Below, piece after piece: positions 44,360-52,350 of a DNA stretch of 64,000 bases; positions within the stretch are counted from its first letter, which is position 1, and every line of letters begins with the position of its first letter. The position numbers and the translations under genes were made by a program. This stretch comes from LMUY01 sp964247705. Its GTDB lineage: Bacteria; Pseudomonadota; Alphaproteobacteria; Acetobacterales; Acetobacteraceae. The stretch covers positions 124,001 to 188,000 of the forward strand of contig CAXTVQ010000001.1 in the NCBI GenBank assembly GCA_964247705.1, in the 5' to 3' direction. The notes beneath the pieces are model-generated. The model was not told where the DNA came from. It saw nothing but the letters and a program-made list of their open reading frames with translations, and searched no databases.

Positions 44360-44962
44360 TTACGCCCGTCCGGAGGCGTCGCGGATGGCATCCACGATGT
44401 TGTTGTACGCGCCGCACCGGCAGATGTTTCCGCTCATGTACTCACGTATCTCGGCATCGGTCCCTGTATGCCCTTCCTGCACCAGCGCCACGGCCGACAT
44501 AATCTGACCCGGCGTGCAGTAGCCACATTGGTAAGCATCATGGTGCAGGAACGCAGCCTGCATCGGGTGGAGATCGTCCCCGCTCGCCAAACCTTCGATC
44601 GTCGTCACCGCCTTGCCTTGCGTGCGAGCCGCCAGCGTGAGGCAGGAAACCACCCGGCGCCCGTCGATATGCACCGTGCACGCGCCACACGACCCGCGGT
44701 CGCACCCCTTCTTGGTCCCGGTCAACCCGGCATACTCACGCAGTGCGTCCAGCAACGACGTACGCGGCTCGACGGAGAGCGGCACGCGCTTGCCGTTCAC
44801 TTGCAGCACGACGTCGATACGGCCGGGGTCGACTGGCGGCATCGGCGGGTTTTGAGCAGCACCTGGCTGACTTTGCGCCAGCGCCGATGGGACGAGCGGC
44901 AACGCAAGGCCCGCCGCCGTGCCGCCGATCACGCCACGCCGGGTTACCGTTGTGTTGTCCAT
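44360..44962 (-). CDS. Aldehyde oxidoreductase 2Fe-2S subunit with Tat signal (PaoA-like)
   Basis: 200 residues. A Tat signal peptide begins the protein (TVTRRGVIGGTAAGLALPLVPSALAQ), so the complex works in the periplasm. Two 2Fe-2S clusters follow: CDRGSCGACTVHIDG...C and CGYCTPGQIM...CRCGAYNNIV. The ATG at 44962 follows GGAGG by five bases and is preferred to the ATG at 44974. First gene of the operon; an inverted repeat at 45008-45037 lies just upstream, followed by an assembly gap. Confidence 0.94.
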   Translation of the reverse strand: MDNTTVTRRGVIGGTAAGLALPLVPSALAQSQPGAAQNPPMPPVDPGRIDVVLQVNGKRVPLSVEPRTSLLDALREYAGLTGTKKGCDRGSCGACTVHIDGRRVVSCLTLAARTQGKAVTTIEGLASGDDLHPMQAAFLHHDAYQCGYCTPGQIMSAVALVQEGHTGTDAEIREYMSGNICRCGAYNNIVDAIRDASGRA

Positions 44963-45007
44963 AACTGCCTCCATCGCTGAACGTCAGTTGGCGAGGGCGC
45001 CAACCGG

Positions 45008-45037
45008 TGCAACCCAGTTGAAACGGGCTGGGTTGCA
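45008..45037. promoter_or_regulatory. Perfect 10-bp inverted repeat upstream of the aldehyde oxidoreductase operon
   Basis: TGCAACCCAG and CTGGGTTGCA arms with a 10-base spacer, 46 bases before the first start codon of the operon. The symmetry and position suggest an operator for a dimeric regulator; a terminator hairpin of an upstream gene lost in the gap is an alternative. Confidence 0.5.
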
Positions 45038-45041
45038 TCGA

Positions 45042-45141
45042 NNNNNNNNNNNNNNNNNNNNNNNNNNNNNNNNNNNNNNNNNNNNNNNNNNNNNNNNNNN
45101 NNNNNNNNNNNNNNNNNNNNNNNNNNNNNNNNNNNNNNNNN
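45042..45141. other. Assembly gap (100 N), lexA 3' end missing
   Basis: 100 N between the upstream region of the aldehyde oxidoreductase operon and the truncated lexA. The flanks share no sequence. At least the last ~50 codons of lexA are missing and possibly other genes; the join itself is unverified. Confidence 0.9.
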
Positions 45142-45686
45142 TGCCCCGTCTCAGCCGTCTCGCCCTTGCGGATGATCACGGTGTCCGTGTCCAGGATCCC
45201 CGCCTCGACCATCGAGTCACCGGCGACCTCGAGCGCGTAATGCTCGCCGCTGCCGAGCATGGCGATGGGCACCTCGATGTGGCTGCCAGTGTCCCGCAAC
45301 GCTTCGATCGGCTGACCTGCGGCGATCCGGCCATATAGCGGTAGCTGCACCGCCGCAGCGTCCGGAGCCGCCCGTACTCCCGCAAGCCGGTTATTGCCAA
45401 AATCACCGCGGATCACGTTCGGCGCAAAGGCTGGTGCGTCCGCCCGCACGGCCGGCACCGGCTGAGAGGTGGTCTCCGGCAGTTTCACCACTTCTAGCGC
45501 GCGCGCCCGGTGATGGTGCCTGCGCAGAAAGCCACGCTCCTCCAAAGCCGAGATCAGCCGATGGATGCCAGACTTGGACCTTAGGTTCAGCGCGTCTTTC
45601 ATCTCCTCGAACGAGGGCGAGAAACCCGTGCTTCGCAAATGGCCATCGATGAAGACCAGCAACTCGTGCTGCTTACGCGTTAACAC
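45142..45686 (-). CDS. lexA: LexA repressor (C-terminus lost in gap)
   Basis: SOS repressor and self-cleaving protease; 181 residues visible. The winged helix starts LTRKQHELLVFIDGHL and contains SPSFEEMKDALNLRSKSGIHRLISALEERGF. The cleavage Ala-Gly is in GRIAAGQPIEAL, and the nucleophile Ser is in EVAGDSMVEAGI. The catalytic Lys and the last strands are in the gap. The start is GTG at 45686 (no in-frame ATG fits the family N-terminus). A GTTC-N7-GTTC box lies 35-49 bases upstream, indicating autoregulation. It follows moeA on the same strand, the usual alphaproteobacterial neighbour. Confidence 0.95.
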
Positions 45687-45720
45687 ATTGCAACTCCCGC
45701 GGGAACAAACCGGCAACCAT

Positions 45721-45735
45721 GTTCTAGGTTGGTTC
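45721..45735. promoter_or_regulatory. LexA box (GTTC-N7-GTTC)
   Basis: GTTCTAGGTTGGTTC matches exactly the direct-repeat SOS box of alphaproteobacteria and lies between the moeA stop and the lexA start. It is the expected autoregulatory site. Confidence 0.9.
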
Positions 45736-45755
45736 CGGTCCTCCGTCAAGCGGTT

Positions 45756-46961
45756 CTACAACCCGAGCGTGTCCAATCGGATTACTTCGACTTCGGCCCC
45801 TTCCGGCAAGGCGGCGGCGCCTGGTGCGCGCAAGATCAAGGCGTCCGCCCGGGCGAGCAAACTCAGCATCCCAGAGTCCTGCCGCGGGAACGGCGTCGCC
45901 ACCAGCAAACCGCCGGGCGCCACGTCCAAGGTCGCGCGTAGGTGGTCCGCTCTCGAGTCGTTCTCCGCCAAACCTCGCCCCAATACCGCACGCTCTGTGC
46001 GAGGCGCTCCGGCTGGCAAGCCGCCCAAGACGTCCAACGACGGCAGCAGGAACAGTGCCGCGCAGATCAGTGCAGACACCGGGTTGCCGGGCAGCCCCAG
46101 AACGGGCGTACCCGCCACCCGGCCCGCGATCAGTGGTTTACCGGGCCGCATCGCGATCTTCCAGAAATCCAACTCGAATCCGCGTTCGGCCAGTGCCGAC
46201 TGCACCAGATCATGCTCGCCGACACTGGCGCCCCCCGTGGTGACCAACATGTCCGCTCCACCAAGTGAATCGACGGCGGCGCCAATCGCCGCAGCGTCGT
46301 CGGGTGCCACCGGAAGGATCACCGGCTCACCGCCCCCAGCCTTGACCAGGGCAGCGATCGCATGGGAATTCGAACTGACGATGCCACCCGGCCCGATTGG
46401 TTCCCCTGGCATGGCAATCTCATCCCCGGTTGCGAGGATTGCGATAACCGGGCGGCGGTGTACCGTCAGCCAGGGGTGGTTTCCCGCCGCGGCCAGCCCA
46501 ACGTCCCGCGCGCCCAACCGGCGCCCGGCTTGCAGCAACACATCGCTCCGGGAAAAATCCTGGCCCGAGCGGCGGATGTGGCGGCCGACGGTGCATGCTT
46601 CCCGCACCTCCACACTGTGCCCGGTGCGGACTGCGTCCTCCTGCAATAAAATCGCGTCGGCGCCGGCCGGCACAACGCTGCCAGTAAATAGCCGGACCGC
46701 CTCGCCAGAACCCACATCGCCGGCAAATGGGTGGCCAGCAGGCGCCGCACCAACGACCCGCAACCGGGCCCCCAACCCGGCGTCCGCGGCACGCACGGCG
46801 TAACCGTCCATCGCGGACACGTCGGCCGGCGGCTGCGTCAGCCGGGCCAGCACCGGCCGCGCCAGCACCCGGCCCCACGCCTCCGCCAGGGCTACCGTTT
46901 CAGCCGGAGTAGCGCGCAGCGGCGCAAGGATGCGGCTACGCGCCTCGGCGACGCTGATCAT
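45756..46961 (-). CDS. moeA: Molybdopterin molybdenumtransferase
   Basis: 401 residues; inserts molybdate into adenylylated molybdopterin to form molybdenum cofactor. Seen: AEAWGRVLARPVLARLTQPPADVSAMDGYAVRA (N-terminal ~27-60), FTGSVVPAGADAILLQED, VVSSNSHAI-like ILATGDE...GGIVSSNSHA, and the MoCF motif GGASVGEHDLVQ with AMRPGKPLIAG. Start overlaps the moaC stop as ATGA. Fits with the molybdenum aldehyde oxidoreductase encoded nearby. Confidence 0.96.
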   Translation of the reverse strand: MISVAEARSRILAPLRATPAETVALAEAWGRVLARPVLARLTQPPADVSAMDGYAVRAADAGLGARLRVVGAAPAGHPFAGDVGSGEAVRLFTGSVVPAGADAILLQEDAVRTGHSVEVREACTVGRHIRRSGQDFSRSDVLLQAGRRLGARDVGLAAAGNHPWLTVHRRPVIAILATGDEIAMPGEPIGPGGIVSSNSHAIAALVKAGGGEPVILPVAPDDAAAIGAAVDSLGGADMLVTTGGASVGEHDLVQSALAERGFELDFWKIAMRPGKPLIAGRVAGTPVLGLPGNPVSALICAALFLLPSLDVLGGLPAGAPRTERAVLGRGLAENDSRADHLRATLDVAPGGLLVATPFPRQDSGMLSLLARADALILRAPGAAALPEGAEVEVIRLDTLGL

Positions 46962-47425
46962 GGCTGGCTGAACTCGCCGGACTTGCCGCCTGCTTTGTGC
47001 ACGACCCGCAACCCGTCGATCTGCATCCCGCGGTCCACCGCCTTACACATGTCATAAACGGTCAACGCCGCCACGCTAGCGGCAGTCAACGCCTCCATCT
47101 CGACCCCGGTCGGCCCCGTGGTGCGCACGGTGGCCGTGATCTCCACCGCATCCGGTCCGGCCTCGAGATCGACCGTCACGGCCGAGATCGGCAGCGGGTG
47201 GCATAACGGGATGAGGTCCGCCGTCCGTTTGGATGCCATTATGCCGGCGAGGCGCGCCGTGCCCAACACGTCCCCTTTCTTCGCAGTGCCCGAGGCGACC
47301 AGGGTCAGCGTTTCCGGCAGCATTCGCACCCGCACCCGTGCGGTTGCGGTGCGGCTGGTATCGGGTTTGCCGGACACGTCGACCATAACCGCCTGGCCGG
47401 CACCGTCGAAATGCGTGAGGCTCAT
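46958..47425 (-). CDS. moaC: Cyclic pyranopterin monophosphate synthase
   Basis: 155 residues, second enzyme of molybdopterin biosynthesis. The family core KKGDVLGTARLAGIMASKRT, LIPLCHPLPISAV, GVEMEALTAASVAALTVYDMCKAVD and DGLRVVHKAGGKSG is intact, including the active-site Lys and Asp. Start 47425 (MSLTHFDGAGQAVMVDVSGK) overlaps the trpC stop as ATGA; the longer frame runs into trpC and is rejected. Confidence 0.97.
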   Translation of the reverse strand: MSLTHFDGAGQAVMVDVSGKPDTSRTATARVRVRMLPETLTLVASGTAKKGDVLGTARLAGIMASKRTADLIPLCHPLPISAVTVDLEAGPDAVEITATVRTTGPTGVEMEALTAASVAALTVYDMCKAVDRGMQIDGLRVVHKAGGKSGEFSQP

Positions 47426-48240
47426 CGGTCGGCACAGGTGCCGAGTAGCGCGTGGATCGCCGCACCGACGTCGGCCTGGCGCAACAAACTCTCCCCCACC
47501 AGCAGGCATTGCGCGCCCACCTCGCCCAGCCGGTGCACGTCCTCACGCGTACGAATGCCGCTCTCCGTGATCAGCAGCCTGTCCGGTGGCACGAACGAGG
47601 CAAGCTCCACCGTCGTTTCCAAATCGGTCCGCATCGTCCGGAGATCGCGGTTGTTCACGCCGATCAACGGCGTCTGCAAGCCGAGCGCGCGGCGCAGTTC
47701 GACCTGGTCGTGCACCTCGGCCAGCACGTCCATGTCCAGGTGGCGCGCGGTTGCTTCCAACTCCAATGCCATGTCGTTGGTCAGCGCCGCCATGATCAGC
47801 AACACGCAATCGGCCCCCATCGCACGGCTCTCGTAGATCTGCCACGGGTCGAGCATGAAATCCTTCCGCAGCACCGGCAGCTTGGTCGCTGCTCGGGCAG
47901 CGCGCAGATGAGCGGGTTCCCCCTGGAAATGCGGCGCATCGGTCAGCACAGACAGACACGTCGCCCCAGCTGCCTCATAGGCCTGCGCGATCTTCGCGGA
48001 GTCGAAATCCGGGCGGATCAGCCCGCCGGAGGGCGACGCCTTCTTGATCTCGGCGATCAATCCGCAACGTCCCGCGACGACTGCCTCCTTCAAGGCCAGG
48101 CCAAAACCGCGCGGCCGCTCGTGCCGCTCGGCGATCTTCCGCTTCAGCATGTCGAGCGGCAGGGCATCGCGCCGCCGTTTCACCTCGTGCAATGTATCGC
48201 CGCAGATGCGGGCGAGCACGTCGGGCATAGCCTGGTCCAT
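47422..48240 (-). CDS. trpC: Indole-3-glycerol phosphate synthase
   Basis: 272 residues, TIM-barrel enzyme of tryptophan synthesis. Seen: LIAEIKKASPSGGLIRPDFD with the phosphate-loop and catalytic Lys, SVLTDAPHFQGEPAHL, RKDFMLDPWQIYESRAMGAD, IGVNNRDLRTM and LITESGIRTREDV. Not fused to trpF. Third of trpG-trpD-trpC and coupled to moaC. Confidence 0.97.
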   Translation of the reverse strand: MDQAMPDVLARICGDTLHEVKRRRDALPLDMLKRKIAERHERPRGFGLALKEAVVAGRCGLIAEIKKASPSGGLIRPDFDSAKIAQAYEAAGATCLSVLTDAPHFQGEPAHLRAARAATKLPVLRKDFMLDPWQIYESRAMGADCVLLIMAALTNDMALELEATARHLDMDVLAEVHDQVELRRALGLQTPLIGVNNRDLRTMRTDLETTVELASFVPPDRLLITESGIRTREDVHRLGEVGAQCLLVGESLLRQADVGAAIHALLGTCADR

Positions 48241-48253
48241 CGCGGTTCCCTTA

Positions 48254-49264
48254 CTAAGCGGTGGCCTGCCTCAGCCGTTGCAGCGCGGCCAGCGCCGCAC
48301 CACCCTCGATCGCTGCCGCTGCCTGCCGCGCGCCGTCCATCAAGTCGCCCGCACGCCCCGCCACGATCAACGCCGCCGCACTGTTCAGCACGACGGTGTC
48401 GCGGTAGGCGCCAGGCGCACCCTCCAGCAACGCCAGCAAGGCCCGCGCGTTCTCCGGCGCCTCGCCCCCTTTGATGGCGGCCAATGGGGAGCGCGGCAGG
48501 CCCGCCTCCTCCGGTGCCACGGTCCGCTCCGAAATACCGCCATCGTCGAGCGTTACCACGTGGTTCTCACCCGCGACCGTGAGCTCGTCCAAACCTTGCC
48601 CATGGACCAGCCAGGCGTGGGTCGTGCCGAGTTCGGCCAGCGTCTCGGCCATGGGGCGGGCCCACGCCGGGTCGAATACACCCGTGAGCTGCCGCCTGAC
48701 CCGGCCGGGATTGGCCATCGGACCGAGCAGATTGAAGATCGTCCGCGTGCCCAGCTCCACCCGTGGCCCAGCCGCGTGCCGGGATGCGGCGTGGTGGCGT
48801 GGCGCGAACAGGAACGCGCAACCAGCGGCCTCGATCACCGCCGGAAGCCGTTCGAGCGGCACGTCCACGTTCACACCCAGTTCGCTCAGCACATCCGCCC
48901 CGCCCGTGCGCGAGGAGAGCGCCCGGTTGCCGTGCTTGGCCACGGGGACGCCCAGACCCGCCAGAACGAAGGTGACGGCGGTGGACACGTTCAACGTGCC
49001 GGCGCCGTCTCCCCCGGTGCCACAGACATCGATCGCACCCGGCGGCACCACGACCGCGTTCATCCGCGCCCGCATCGCACGCACGGCGCCGACCAGTTCG
49101 GCCACCGTCTCGCCGCGCAGGCGCATCATCATCAACAGCCCGGCGATCTGCGCCGGTGTCGCCTCGCCGGACATGATGATGCCGAACGCCACCTCCGCCT
49201 CCGCCTCCGACAGCGTCTCGCCACGGGCCAGGCGCGCGATGGCGGGCTTGAGATTGGTGTCCAC
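48254..49264 (-). CDS. trpD: Anthranilate phosphoribosyltransferase
   Basis: 336 residues. The PRPP loop DVCGTGGDGAGTLNVSTAVTFVLAG-type region (residues ~80-105), KHGNRALSSRTGGADVLSELG, the anthranilate site Arg in FAPRHHAASRHAAGPRVELG and LLGPMANPG are present. The start is GTG at 49264. It lies 12 bases after trpG. Confidence 0.97.
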   Translation of the reverse strand: MDTNLKPAIARLARGETLSEAEAEVAFGIIMSGEATPAQIAGLLMMMRLRGETVAELVGAVRAMRARMNAVVVPPGAIDVCGTGGDGAGTLNVSTAVTFVLAGLGVPVAKHGNRALSSRTGGADVLSELGVNVDVPLERLPAVIEAAGCAFLFAPRHHAASRHAAGPRVELGTRTIFNLLGPMANPGRVRRQLTGVFDPAWARPMAETLAELGTTHAWLVHGQGLDELTVAGENHVVTLDDGGISERTVAPEEAGLPRSPLAAIKGGEAPENARALLALLEGAPGAYRDTVVLNSAAALIVAGRAGDLMDGARQAAAAIEGGAALAALQRLRQATA

Positions 49265-49276
49265 CCCGCCGCCGGG

Positions 49277-49873
49277 TCAGGCGGCGCGGCGCGGCGCGTT
49301 GGCGCCGCGGGCTATGGCGAGGAAGTTGGCTACGATGTCCAGCCCATGCTCCGACGCGATGCTCTCCGGGTGGAACTGCACCCCGAACAGCGGTAGGGAG
49401 CGGTGGCGCAGCCCCATGACCAACCCGTCCTCGGTCCAGGCTGTGGCTTCCAGCACCGGCGGCAGGGTGCCGCGCTCGACGATCAGGCTATGGTAGCGCG
49501 CCGCCTCGAACGGGCTCGGCAGGCCGGCGAAGATGTCGGTCCCACGATGCTCGACACGGCCGACCTTGCCGTGCATCGGGCTCGGCGCACGCTGCACCAC
49601 GCCGCCGAATGCCTGGCCGAGAGCCTGGTGGCCGAGACAAACGCCAAGCACTGGGATCCGCCCGGCCGCCGCCGTGATCAGATCCATGCAAATTCCGGCC
49701 TCATCCGGTGTGCAGGGACCGGGCGAGAGCACGATCGCCTCCGGTTCGAGTTCGAGCGCCTGATCCACGGTCAAGGCGTCGTTGCGCTGCACCCGGCAAT
49801 CCGCGCCGGCCTCACCGAGCAGGTGGAACAGGTTGAAGGTGAAGCTGTCATAGTTGTCGATCAACAAGATCAT
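49277..49873 (-). CDS. trpG: Anthranilate synthase glutamine amidotransferase subunit
   Basis: 198 residues, class I glutamine amidotransferase supplying ammonia for anthranilate (and possibly p-aminobenzoate). The N-terminal LLIDNYDSFTFNLFHLLGE, catalytic Cys in VLGVCLGHQALGQAFGG, LSPGPCTPDEAG, and the His/Glu of the triad in GVQFHPESIASEHG are clear. First gene of the minus-strand block running to lexA; trpE is not adjacent. The 86 bases between it and the divergent DUF305 gene must hold its promoter. Confidence 0.95.
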   Translation of the reverse strand: MILLIDNYDSFTFNLFHLLGEAGADCRVQRNDALTVDQALELEPEAIVLSPGPCTPDEAGICMDLITAAAGRIPVLGVCLGHQALGQAFGGVVQRAPSPMHGKVGRVEHRGTDIFAGLPSPFEAARYHSLIVERGTLPPVLEATAWTEDGLVMGLRHRSLPLFGVQFHPESIASEHGLDIVANFLAIARGANAPRRAA

Positions 49874-49959
49874 ACAGTGTTGTATCGCGCAGCGCCCACG
49901 GCTGGGTCAATCCAAGGGCGGCCGGAACCAGACCGGCAACAGCGGGAGCCACAATCGAC

Positions 49960-50349
49960 ATGCGGACCAGCGCCATCTTCGCAGCCGCCCTCCTCACGCT
50001 TACGTCAAGCACACCCGGGTTGGGCCAGCCAGCGCCGGTGCAGGGCGCGGTGCCGTCCGGTACGGCTGGCGGACCGGCCGACGCGGCATTGATGTCGTCT
50101 ATGGATGCTATGTCCAAGGCCATGACGTCAGCCCCGATGACGGGCAACCCAGACCGTGATTTCGTCGCGATGATGATCCCGCACCATCAGGGCGCGATCG
50201 ACATGGCCAGGTTCGAACTCGCGCACGGGACAGACCCGGCCATGCGCAAACTGGCCACATCGATTGTTGCCGCGCAAGAGAAAGAAGTGGCCGAAATGCA
50301 GGCGTGGCAGCAGGCGCACTCAGTAAACGATGCTACTTCTCAACGGTAA
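49960..50349 (+). CDS. Exported DUF305 family protein
   Basis: 129 residues with a signal peptide (MRTSAIFAAALLTLTSSTPGLGQ). The ferritin-like DUF305 signature DRDFVAMMIPHHQGAIDMAR and the helical AQEKEVAEMQAWQQ follow. The His-His-Gln and Met residues may bind metal such as copper; the family function is not established. It is divergent from trpG and convergent with the chemotaxis operon. Confidence 0.9.
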   Translation: MRTSAIFAAALLTLTSSTPGLGQPAPVQGAVPSGTAGGPADAALMSSMDAMSKAMTSAPMTGNPDRDFVAMMIPHHQGAIDMARFELAHGTDPAMRKLATSIVAAQEKEVAEMQAWQQAHSVNDATSQR

Positions 50350-50415
50350 GAGTGATTTCTGCCAGACACCGAGGCGAGACAGGTTAGACCGGCCACGCAC
50401 CAGCTTTATTACAGG

Positions 50416-50898
50416 TCAGTTCAGTCGCACGGGCGGCACAGCCGGGTTGAGCCGGTCGACAACTTGGCGCAGGGCCGCCCTGATCGTGACGACTTCCTCC
50501 TGCGTCACGCCATCCTGAGACAGCAGCCGTAAGCTGTCCAAATGAGCCTGGATCGCGTTGCGGTCCCAATGTCGGGCGAGCGTCATGCGCTCGATCAAGG
50601 TGCAAAAGCTTAACGCGACGTCGCCCACCCCGCCCTTGCCGAACACGCCGGCAACGCCGATGAGCGAGTTGCTCATCCGGTAGAGTTCGTTCCCGCGTGC
50701 CTCGAGTTCTTCTGGCGGCAACCCGCTCGCAAGCGCCTGCACCGCCCGGATGGTCGCAGTGATGTCGGACAAGCCGCGCTCGCGCAATCCTTCTAATTGC
50801 TGCTCCGCTGCGGCTACAGCCTCCTGCGCCGTGATTCCGCCTGGTTGGTTAACCAGTTGAGCAAGGCGCTTGGTATGCGCAGGTAGTTGCTTCGTCAT
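50416..50898 (-). CDS. CheE-like chemotaxis-operon protein
   Basis: 160 residues, soluble, mostly helical. The N-terminal segment RLAQLVNQPGGITAQEAVAAAEQQLEGLRE resembles proteins labelled CheE in alphaproteobacterial chemotaxis operons (my recollection of the family, unverified). No catalytic motif is seen. It is the last gene of the che operon, with ATGA overlap to the pseudo-receiver gene, which supports a role in the same pathway. Confidence 0.6.
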   Translation of the reverse strand: MTKQLPAHTKRLAQLVNQPGGITAQEAVAAAEQQLEGLRERGLSDITATIRAVQALASGLPPEELEARGNELYRMSNSLIGVAGVFGKGGVGDVALSFCTLIERMTLARHWDRNAIQAHLDSLRLLSQDGVTQEEVVTIRAALRQVVDRLNPAVPPVRLN

Positions 50899-51509
50899 GG
50901 CCGTGCAGCCCCCTTTCCACTAAGCATCGCATCGATCTCGGATTGCGACAGGTTGGGCGCTTTTGCCTCCCCGACCACAAGCGAGAGGTCATCGCGCCGG
51001 CGTCCCTCCATACCAGGCGGCGGCCCAATTTTCTGGAACCGCCGATCGGGACCCACATAGTTCGGACTCTCGACGAACGTACGCGCATCCTTTGCGAGCC
51101 AAACGACTCGGTCATAGAGGACCTTCGGCGTGATCGGTTTCGCGATGACAAAGTTCGCGCCGCAATCACGCCCACGCATCACATTGCTTTGCAGCGTATG
51201 ACCTGCGAGCAAGATAACCGCTGTCGTCCGCACAGTCGGCAGTTTGCTCCGTCGGATCCAACGGATGAAATCGTACTCGTCGGGACCATCCTCGGGGTGG
51301 TTGGAACCGACGATCACGAGTTGAGATGCGTCCCGATCTAGATGGTTTTGTGCCTCGATCGTTGATCGCATCCGGATGGCTGAGCGGACTTTGAAGCCAT
51401 TGAAAACGTTGGCAAGAATCTCCGACTCCAGTTCGTTGGCCTCCACCAGCAAGACGTTCAGCCCGCCGAAGTAGAGTCGTGCATCGAGCTCAGGCCGGGC
51501 CTCGCTCAC
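50895..51509 (-). CDS. Pseudo-receiver protein with FliM-like C-terminal peptide
   Basis: 204 residues. Residues about 15-140 follow a CheY fold (LNVLLVEANELESEILANVF, IRWIRRSKLPTVRTTAVILLAG, ANFVIAKPITPKVL with the conserved Lys124). The acidic pocket is lost: the usual Asp pair is E23-A24-N25, and the phospho-acceptor Asp is Gly68 (LVIVGSNHP). A basic linker (YVGPDRRF, then EGRRRDD) leads to residues 187-197, LSQSEIDAMLS, which closely matches the CheY-binding N-terminal peptide of FliM (LSQAEIDALLN). It overlaps both neighbours. A CheY-binding or sequestering role is my inference. Confidence 0.82.
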   Translation of the reverse strand: MSEARPELDARLYFGGLNVLLVEANELESEILANVFNGFKVRSAIRMRSTIEAQNHLDRDASQLVIVGSNHPEDGPDEYDFIRWIRRSKLPTVRTTAVILLAGHTLQSNVMRGRDCGANFVIAKPITPKVLYDRVVWLAKDARTFVESPNYVGPDRRFQKIGPPPGMEGRRRDDLSLVVGEAKAPNLSQSEIDAMLSGKGAARP

Positions 51510-51817
51510 GTGCCAAACAGCTCCAGCGCACCGGGATCGTCGTCTGCGTCACGATACCGTCCAGCAAGCCGGTCCGCGAGCGCCGCGGTCTTGAGCGCAC
51601 CGAGCGCTTCGGACAGATCGAGCGTCACCTGCGGAACGGCGTCCGCCAGATCCGTCAGGAACGAAGCGATCCCGGCAAGGTGCTGGCTCAATCGGTCCAG
51701 CGCCTGCCAACGCTCGATATCGGCCACGCCGAGCGTACCGAGCCCGTCAGCGACGGCGGCGAGTTCGACCAACTCGTCTGCACCCGCAAGCAGAACTGTC
51801 GTAAGATCCGCGTCCAT
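51506..51817 (-). CDS. CheT-like small chemotaxis protein (candidate CheY phosphatase)
   Basis: 103 residues, helical. Directly after cheD, the position of cheT in the Sinorhizobium che1 operon. The helix WQALDRLSQHLAGIASFL carries D41-xxx-Q45, the DxxxQ catalytic pattern of CheZ and CheT. The C-terminus is acidic and ends DDDPGALELFGT; the same six residues GALELF end the neighbouring CheD. Start and stop overlap the flanking genes. Assignment rests on position and motif, not on overall similarity that I could compute. Confidence 0.6.
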   Translation of the reverse strand: MDADLTTVLLAGADELVELAAVADGLGTLGVADIERWQALDRLSQHLAGIASFLTDLADAVPQVTLDLSEALGALKTAALADRLAGRYRDADDDPGALELFGT

Positions 51818-52350
51818 TAAAACAACTCCAATGCCCCACCTTCGTCTGCGCGCCGCGGCGGGACGATGCGTTCAGACGCGAATACCTCGGTTTCGGGCCC
51901 ACCTAAGGCAAGCTGGCGGGCGCGGCCGGCGATCGGCCAATACTGGATCCGACGACCCTGTTCGCCACGCAGGCTGCCCCCCGTGACCGTGATGCGTTCC
52001 CGTCGGGCAAACCGTTCGGCAAAGTCGGCATTCATGGACCCGACGTCGGTCAGACCGCGGAGCATCCGCGCCCCTCCGAACAGCTTGGCCTCGAGCCGGT
52101 CCCGCCGGGCCCCACTTTTCAGAAGCCCGTTCACCAGCAACTCCATGGCGTGAACGCCCTGCTCCGCGCCCCGCTCACCAGGCCCGTCGAAACCAGGCAG
52201 CAGGAAGTGATTCATACCACCCACGCCGGCTACCCGGTCGTGCAAGCACGCCGCTACGCATGACCCGAGTATCGTCGTCAGAACGACCGCCGGATCATCC
52301 GTTACGTGGAACTCGCCTTGCACGATGTTGACACGACGCTCTACGATCAC
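51817..52350 (-). CDS. cheD: Chemoreceptor glutamine deamidase
   Basis: 177 residues. Catalytic Cys in TILGSCVAACLHD and His in GGMNHFLLPG are present, with the family segments LEAKLFGGARML and FAERFARRERI. CheD deamidates or de-esterifies receptor glutamines. The C-terminus beyond the domain ends RRADEGGALELF. No receptor gene is in the window. Coupled to cheY upstream as ATGA. Confidence 0.96.
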   Translation of the reverse strand: MIVERRVNIVQGEFHVTDDPAVVLTTILGSCVAACLHDRVAGVGGMNHFLLPGFDGPGERGAEQGVHAMELLVNGLLKSGARRDRLEAKLFGGARMLRGLTDVGSMNADFAERFARRERITVTGGSLRGEQGRRIQYWPIAGRARQLALGGPETEVFASERIVPPRRADEGGALELF

